Origin: CAZJDM01 sp964544765 | Lineage (GTDB): Bacteria > Bdellovibrionota_B > Oligoflexia > CAYFLR01 | DNA length: 28,374 nucleotides | Assembly (NCBI GenBank): GCA_964544765.1 | Contig: CAZJDM010000045.1 | Coordinates: forward strand, 1-28,374 | Direction: 5' to 3' | In this document: piece by piece, positions 25,401-28,374 of the stretch | Position numbering within the stretch: the first letter of the stretch is position 1 | Layout of the letters: every line of letters begins with the position of its first letter | The notes under the pieces: generated by a model | The model's database searches: none | Told to the model about the DNA's origin: nothing | What the model saw: only the letters and a program-made list of their open reading frames with translations | Translations under genes and position numbers: made by a program

Positions 25401-25801
25401 TCTTATCTCCTTATTTTACGGCTCTTAATTTTGCTTATACTGATCATCGTACCATGTTTACCAAGACAGATAGTTCAAGTGATGTTAATGAGGAGGTTGA
25501 AGGTCGAATTCAAAATATCACTATTAATTTGGGATTTAATTTATTGCGAACCCTTAATTTACATAGTACAGTAAAACGGCAGTTGCGAAATGAATTTGTT
25601 GCCTCTGATCAATCTTTAAAATTTTCTTTCAAATATTCACCAGCCACTGCTTGTTGGGGTATTATGGGATATGTTGAAAAACACCAGATAGGATCGATGG
25701 ACTTAAGCTACGAATTAAAATTTCTTCTTAATTTCAATAAAGATTATCAACACTCTTATACTATTACTAAGGCTCTTAATAAATTATTTGTTTTACAATA
25801 A
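22433..25801 (+). CDS. lptD: LPS-assembly outer-membrane protein LptD
   Basis: The protein of about 1,122 residues inserts lipopolysaccharide into the outer leaflet with LptE. After a signal peptide (hydrophobic core PILLLFLF) comes an OstA/LptA-like domain (GEYDETKGTYKLEGGVALIYKD). The conserved barrel entry follows (VPTVYFPWMKLPVKTQRQSGLLAPVF, near residues 315-340), then a long strand-rich barrel to the end. Cysteines are few: two in TTCVCG near residue 278 and one in ATACWG near the C-terminus, the latter matching the conserved CW site. E. coli LptD has 784 residues. The extra length comes from a helical insert (about 133-250) and two charged low-complexity inserts (about 735-830 and 920-947). 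No ATG is available. The TTG at 22433 has GGGGA five bases upstream; a TTG at 22421 is the alternative. Confidence 0.92.
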   Translation: MIIWKSLRFLIVPILLLFLFKYQLKYQLNASELPSFFNEADIPVYLDAKQGEYDETKGTYKLEGGVALIYKDYFLYASSINWSVKKNSVEAIGNVVLIYQNNLFVGEKLRFDLSTRAIDIWKAHLYLNSIDTKIFKEEVFFLIPREIKKLQKINAIAVSKKRSYLLDKKDNIFQYYDDHGFDSKLEELFEEYLILKEEIDKISKHRYSISDQQSEEERKQILQRITYLRSVKEKQFAGKPPRLSSQGYLYLKGKHIQNVAEHEYIIRDGYLTTCVCGANEVPAWQFSGKEIKIRVEGYATFKHSVLLVNNVPTVYFPWMKLPVKTQRQSGLLAPVFKSHRKHTGFAYGMNYYWAINEYQDATFGYEYFQRLGHRFSGEYRYSVPGGRGGLFMQGIKDRYMGNTYQELLTEHKESLLDSFLSKSKSHTDLEIEEFKQSQDNKYPDLSENRYFVLYDHNQMFDPHFTLKSRVRMVSDHLYFYHLEGMEREQLRFLPTYVSLGKSFTNVYTGLQYKVLDDLNMLNTRDIEQKLPDIQIESLYQPIVVPGTSFTLPFYYAYKVRGTRFNRLGGTAFNDSNGKYYEADRLDGGLELYFPLPKNDYVTGNIFIQGNSRTYNLPFKKGQARQSYLSEGIKIKVPLDKRFKLPIGDVNYHFEHTVVPGISWTYIPKVNRDDNYSISMDPIDSVTKKNLLTLSLSTGLSLKKEQWIRRAQRITEKKIRKKRKLGKTIFDFMEDENDKLSGLKGENYPTSDNPTSNYPISIVGKENDVIEFDKVDNVNKVDGVNVVNEEDEEDEGKNKETSNIDPSIKLAQEYHNLLNEEEKGVISVVRNNEISQRKSLKKQKQLFVQEDYSEDIFRDYFYKEFPEKEHPKLNTFDEAYLDAGSWGLSSYQQKTYGSFRPILLDISQPINVDKILNRKEKKAEEDKKDLSTDKADGKDEIDEDSILYYLEKAKIRLWVNMPSTRIYIISYYDHNPKFNNPFSETTATFKFLSPYFTALNFAYTDHRTMFTKTDSSSDVNEEVEGRIQNITINLGFNLLRTLNLHSTVKRQLRNEFVASDQSLKFSFKYSPATACWGIMGYVEKHQIGSMDLSYELKFLLNFNKDYQHSYTITKALNKLFVLQ

Positions 25802-25878
25802 AAAATATTATGTACATTTTTATTTAATTATTGGTACAATATAACATAAGGGTGTCATTAATTTGATTTGGAGGTACT

Positions 25879-26424
25879 ATGTCAGATAATAATAATATGC
25901 CTAAAGATGAGAATCTTAAAGAGATAAAAAAGAAACGCCAATTGAAAAACTTTTTACTGGATCCATCTTTTCAGTTACGTTTTTGTACCATCGTGATAGG
26001 GCTGACCTTTTTATTTACGGTTTTTATTACCACCTATTTTTACTTTAGTATGCGTGATGCTGTAGCTATTCTTTTGGAGATATTTGAAAGCTTTGATGTG
26101 CCTTCAGAGCAAGTTACCTCCTTCATTATAGAAAAAGTAAGTCCGATTGTGAAAACCATGCTCGGTCTTTTAGCTGGATTCTTTGTAATTGTATCTTGTG
26201 TAATAATTGTTGAAACCCATAAAGTGGTGGGTGCTGAATTTGCAATTAAAAGATATATTAGAGAAAAATTAAAAAATTTGTATTTTTCAGAAAAACTACA
26301 TTTACGTAAAAAAGATTATTTAACGGATATTTCTTCCGAATTAAATAATTTAGCCGATAAGTTAAAAGAGACCTATGGTGGAAGTGAGTATCATGAGGAA
26401 GAACAATATAAGAAAACTAGTTAG
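25879..26424 (+). CDS. Two-TM inner-membrane protein with HAMP-like segment
   Basis: The 181-aa protein has a basic cytoplasmic N-terminus and conserved LLDPSFQLRF, followed by membrane spans at 35-57 and 93-113. Between them is a short loop containing SFDVPSEQV. After the second span, residues 112-170 (ETHKVVGAEFAIKRYI and YLTDISSELNNLADKL) resemble a HAMP linker. The protein ends without any kinase, cyclase or receptor domain. Similar two-span HAMP-only proteins are known in delta-type bacteria, but their function is not established. GGAGG lies about six bases before the ATG. It follows lptD by 77 bases and may share its transcript. Confidence 0.7.
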   Translation: MSDNNNMPKDENLKEIKKKRQLKNFLLDPSFQLRFCTIVIGLTFLFTVFITTYFYFSMRDAVAILLEIFESFDVPSEQVTSFIIEKVSPIVKTMLGLLAGFFVIVSCVIIVETHKVVGAEFAIKRYIREKLKNLYFSEKLHLRKKDYLTDISSELNNLADKLKETYGGSEYHEEEQYKKTS

Positions 26425-26449
26425 TCTTCTCAACTCAATATTCGAATTA

Positions 26450-27016
26450 TCATTTTTTCTTCTTTGAACTCTTCTTAAGTAGAGCTTTTATTCCGTTCTT
26501 TTTAAATTGTCTGACCAAAATTTTTAAATGATTGATCTTAATACCATATTTTTTCTTTATATATTGAGGTGTTTTTCCTTTATTAGCGGCTAATATAGAT
26601 CGTAGCCGGTCTCTGGCATGTTGGTATTTAGTATTTAATATCAGCATGGCGATTCTTTTCTTTTCTTTTTTAGTTAAAGCTAGGCCATATGGGTTTTTGG
26701 CAATTTTACTGTACTTACAATACAATTTTTTCCCGACGCTACCAACAATTTGCCATTGTACGGTATCTACTATTTTACGATGGTAAATGCATGCCTTTTT
26801 ATCGTTATTTGTAATGGAATATAAAAAAGCTTTGGCTTTCTTCTTACAATCTGTTTCGGTGGTTGATGGAAATACTTCCTTCTTGATCTCTTTACCGTTG
26901 GATAATATGGTGCGTACACATTGACCATTTTTAGCTCCTTTTCCAAGGGAAACAGTTGCTAAGGGCAATGTTAAAAGGATGGCCGTTGTTGCGGTTTTAA
27001 AAATTATTTTTTCCAT
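26450..27016 (-). CDS. Exported protein with four cysteines and a helix-turn-helix-like C-terminus
   Basis: The 188-aa product has a signal peptide (TATTAILLTLPLATVSLG) and a domain of about 80 residues with Cys33, Cys57, Cys76 and Cys100, likely two disulfides. A very basic C-terminal third (118-188) follows. Within it, GKTPQYIKKKYGIKINHLKILVRQFKKNGIKALLKK has the layout of the helix-turn-helix of IS630-type transposases and related HTH_29 proteins (GxSxxEIAxxxGVSxxTVxxWxxRFxxxGxxGL). An exported protein with a DNA-binding-like fold is odd. The segment could instead bind polyanions such as LPS or nucleic acid outside the cell. The tail is SSKKKK. It is convergent with the HAMP-like gene and on the same strand as the helicase. 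Confidence 0.6.
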   Translation of the reverse strand: MEKIIFKTATTAILLTLPLATVSLGKGAKNGQCVRTILSNGKEIKKEVFPSTTETDCKKKAKAFLYSITNNDKKACIYHRKIVDTVQWQIVGSVGKKLYCKYSKIAKNPYGLALTKKEKKRIAMLILNTKYQHARDRLRSILAANKGKTPQYIKKKYGIKINHLKILVRQFKKNGIKALLKKSSKKKK

Positions 27017-27175
27017 CGTGTAACCTCAAAATAGATAAAGTATAACTAACCAACTTGTAAATACACAATTAATCTTATGATATGCTACCACTTTTTAGTG
27101 TAGGTTGTCTATAAGTGCTGTTAACAAAAAACACGGTAAACCCATTTTATATCTCGTGAGAAATAGAAAAGACAC

Positions 27176-28374
27176 TTAACGGCTTTTCTTACTTTTTTTA
27201 CTTTTTTTACTTTTTTTACTAGGTCGATTCTTTCCTAATTTTCTAATTTCTTTACGAGCTTTTGGTACTTTCATATTTAGAGAGAATGCTTTGTTAATGG
27301 CCCCAGCAATTTGTGTGTCTTTTTGAGTTATCAGGGAAGTAATGACACCTTTTTTGTCTGCTCTAGCAGTGCGGCCGGCTCGATGAAGAAATAACGTTTC
27401 TAATTTGGGCATGTCATAATTGATTACGTGATCGCAAGTTGATATGTCTAGTCCTCTAGCTGCTATATCAGTACAGACTAATATCTGCATCGCTTTATTA
27501 TTTAAGAATTGATTGATTAGTTCTTTTCGTAGTAAGGGCGGTATTTTACCATGAAGCATTGATATAGGAAACCCAGATTCCTTAAGAGCAGATTCAACTC
27601 TCCTACATCGATCGACTGAATTACAAAAAATAAGAATTTTTTGGTAAGTAGTTTCCTCTAGTATTCGTTTTAAAAATATCAACTTTTGTCTTGGTTTTAC
27701 CTCGTAAAATTGCTGTTTTAATCCGGATACAAATTTATGGGTTTCTTTAGCTGAAATATTTCGAATATGAGGAGAAAAATCACGAATTTGTTTCTCAATT
27801 CTATTTGATATTACCGCTCCAAAAGCTAGAATTTGGATAGAATTATAATTTACGGGCTTTAAGATTCTTTTAATATCGTCATAAAATCCCATGTCAAACA
27901 TGGTATCTGCCTCATCAATAACCATGGTCTCCAGTTGGGTTAAATTTATTACCTTGAATTTAATCAGATTTATTAATCTTCCTGGGGTTGTTACCAGAAT
28001 ATCGATTGGTTTATGATAGATTTTTTTTTCAGAAATGATTTTTTTGCCCGCAACGGCTGGAGCAGTACTCAATTTGATATTATGACCCATAATATTAACA
28101 GTCGAATATACCTGAAGAGTTAATTCTCTGGTTGGGCACAGTATGATTGCTTTCGGACAACCTATTAATGTTCCTTGGTTTTTTTCGTTAGCTTTGATCC
28201 GTAAAGCCAAAGGAAAAGTAAAAGCAAAGGTTTTTCCTGAGCCAGTCTGTGAACAAGCTATGATTGAATTTCCCTTGAAAATAGTTTGGAAAGTGAGTTG
28301 TTGGATTTCGGTAGGTGATTCGTAACCTAGCTCAAGAATTACATTTTTAGCCTGAGGTGATAAATTTTTCCATA
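27176..28374 (-). CDS. DEAD-box RNA helicase (partial, 5' end outside window)
   Basis: The frame is open to the window edge (codons from 28372), so only the first few residues are missing. The Q motif (GYESPTEIQQ), motif I SQTGSGKT (28229-28252), Ia PTREL, Ib TPGR, II DEAD, IV ILIFCNSV, V TDIAARGLDI and VI HRAGRTAR are all present in order. These define an ATP-dependent RNA helicase of the RhlE type. Motif III, normally SAT, reads GAV (27812-27820, in LAFGAVIS). SAT links ATP hydrolysis to unwinding, so activity may be altered. The C-terminus is a lysine/serine tail, partly encoded by a 9-bp repeat. The protein is short beyond the helicase core, like RhlE-type enzymes, and may act in ribosome assembly or RNA decay. 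Confidence 0.9.
   Translation of the reverse strand, partial: WKNLSPQAKNVILELGYESPTEIQQLTFQTIFKGNSIIACSQTGSGKTFAFTFPLALRIKANEKNQGTLIGCPKAIILCPTRELTLQVYSTVNIMGHNIKLSTAPAVAGKKIISEKKIYHKPIDILVTTPGRLINLIKFKVINLTQLETMVIDEADTMFDMGFYDDIKRILKPVNYNSIQILAFGAVISNRIEKQIRDFSPHIRNISAKETHKFVSGLKQQFYEVKPRQKLIFLKRILEETTYQKILIFCNSVDRCRRVESALKESGFPISMLHGKIPPLLRKELINQFLNNKAMQILVCTDIAARGLDISTCDHVINYDMPKLETLFLHRAGRTARADKKGVITSLITQKDTQIAGAINKAFSLNMKVPKARKEIRKLGKNRPSKKSKKSKKSKKSR
27191..27219 (-). repeat. 9-bp tandem repeat in the helicase 3' end
   Basis: Three copies of ACTTTTTTT (plus strand) encode Lys-Lys-Ser units of the basic tail. Each unit carries a seven-base homopolymer, so the tract is prone to slippage, including frameshifts near the stop. 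Confidence 0.7.

Overview
The window is AT-rich (roughly one third G+C by eye) and comes from a Gram-negative bacterium: it carries an LptD-type outer-membrane LPS translocon, an outer-membrane barrel candidate and many proteins with signal peptides. A TIGR02147-family regulator, an M50 protease-scpA-scpB-rluB operon, a CNBD/HPt/CheA-like sensor and accD-folC-lptD next to a two-TM HAMP-like protein together suggest the Bdellovibrionota/Oligoflexia or a related delta-type lineage. This placement is inferred from gene content only. No tRNA, rRNA, CRISPR array or intact insertion sequence was seen.

Layout. 1-1000: a partial monoglyceride-lipase-like hydrolase and a small secreted protein, both minus, separated by a strong terminator hairpin. 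1494-6442: core genes on plus (RsmB-like rRNA methyltransferase, CheA-like kinase, histidyl-tRNA synthetase). 6489-8342: a truncated AbgT transporter remnant closed by a 13-bp terminator hairpin, then an unknown protein with 21-bp (heptad) tandem repeats. 8536-13832: an accessory block with a stand-alone receiver protein, an exported 596-aa protein with an IucA/IucC-like (kinase-fold-like) loop, a secreted 162-aa protein, a TIGR02147 regulator, a secreted 166-aa protein and a candidate outer-membrane barrel. 13833-14307: intergenic DNA with a probable glutathione S-transferase remnant. 14308-17239: the M50-scpA-scpB-rluB operon. 17338-20288: an R3H RNA-binding protein with an Arg/Ser/Gly-rich centre, a trypsin-like protease fused to DUF1036, and a second stand-alone receiver. 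20560-26424: accD, a truncated and divergent folC, lptD and a HAMP-like membrane protein. 26450-28374: an exported protein ending in a helix-turn-helix-like segment, and a DEAD-box helicase running off the window whose motif III is GAV instead of SAT.

Together, the core genes cover translation (hisS, rsmB, rluB, helicase), chromosome condensation (scpAB), fatty-acid synthesis (accD) and LPS export (lptD). The accessory genes are mostly exported proteins plus signalling parts (one histidine kinase without a linked regulator, two orphan receivers, one TIGR02147 regulator). Signs of genome erosion and replication slippage recur: truncated abgT and folC, a GST remnant, short tandem duplications just after stop codons, and in-frame repeat expansions inside hisS, scpB, folC, the helicase tail and the 7254 gene. 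An 18-nt motif occurs twice exactly and once degenerately in non-genic DNA upstream of plus-strand genes. The best candidates for something undescribed are the exported IucA/IucC-like protein with its regulator-centred cluster (9066-13832) and the exported HTH-like protein at 26450.
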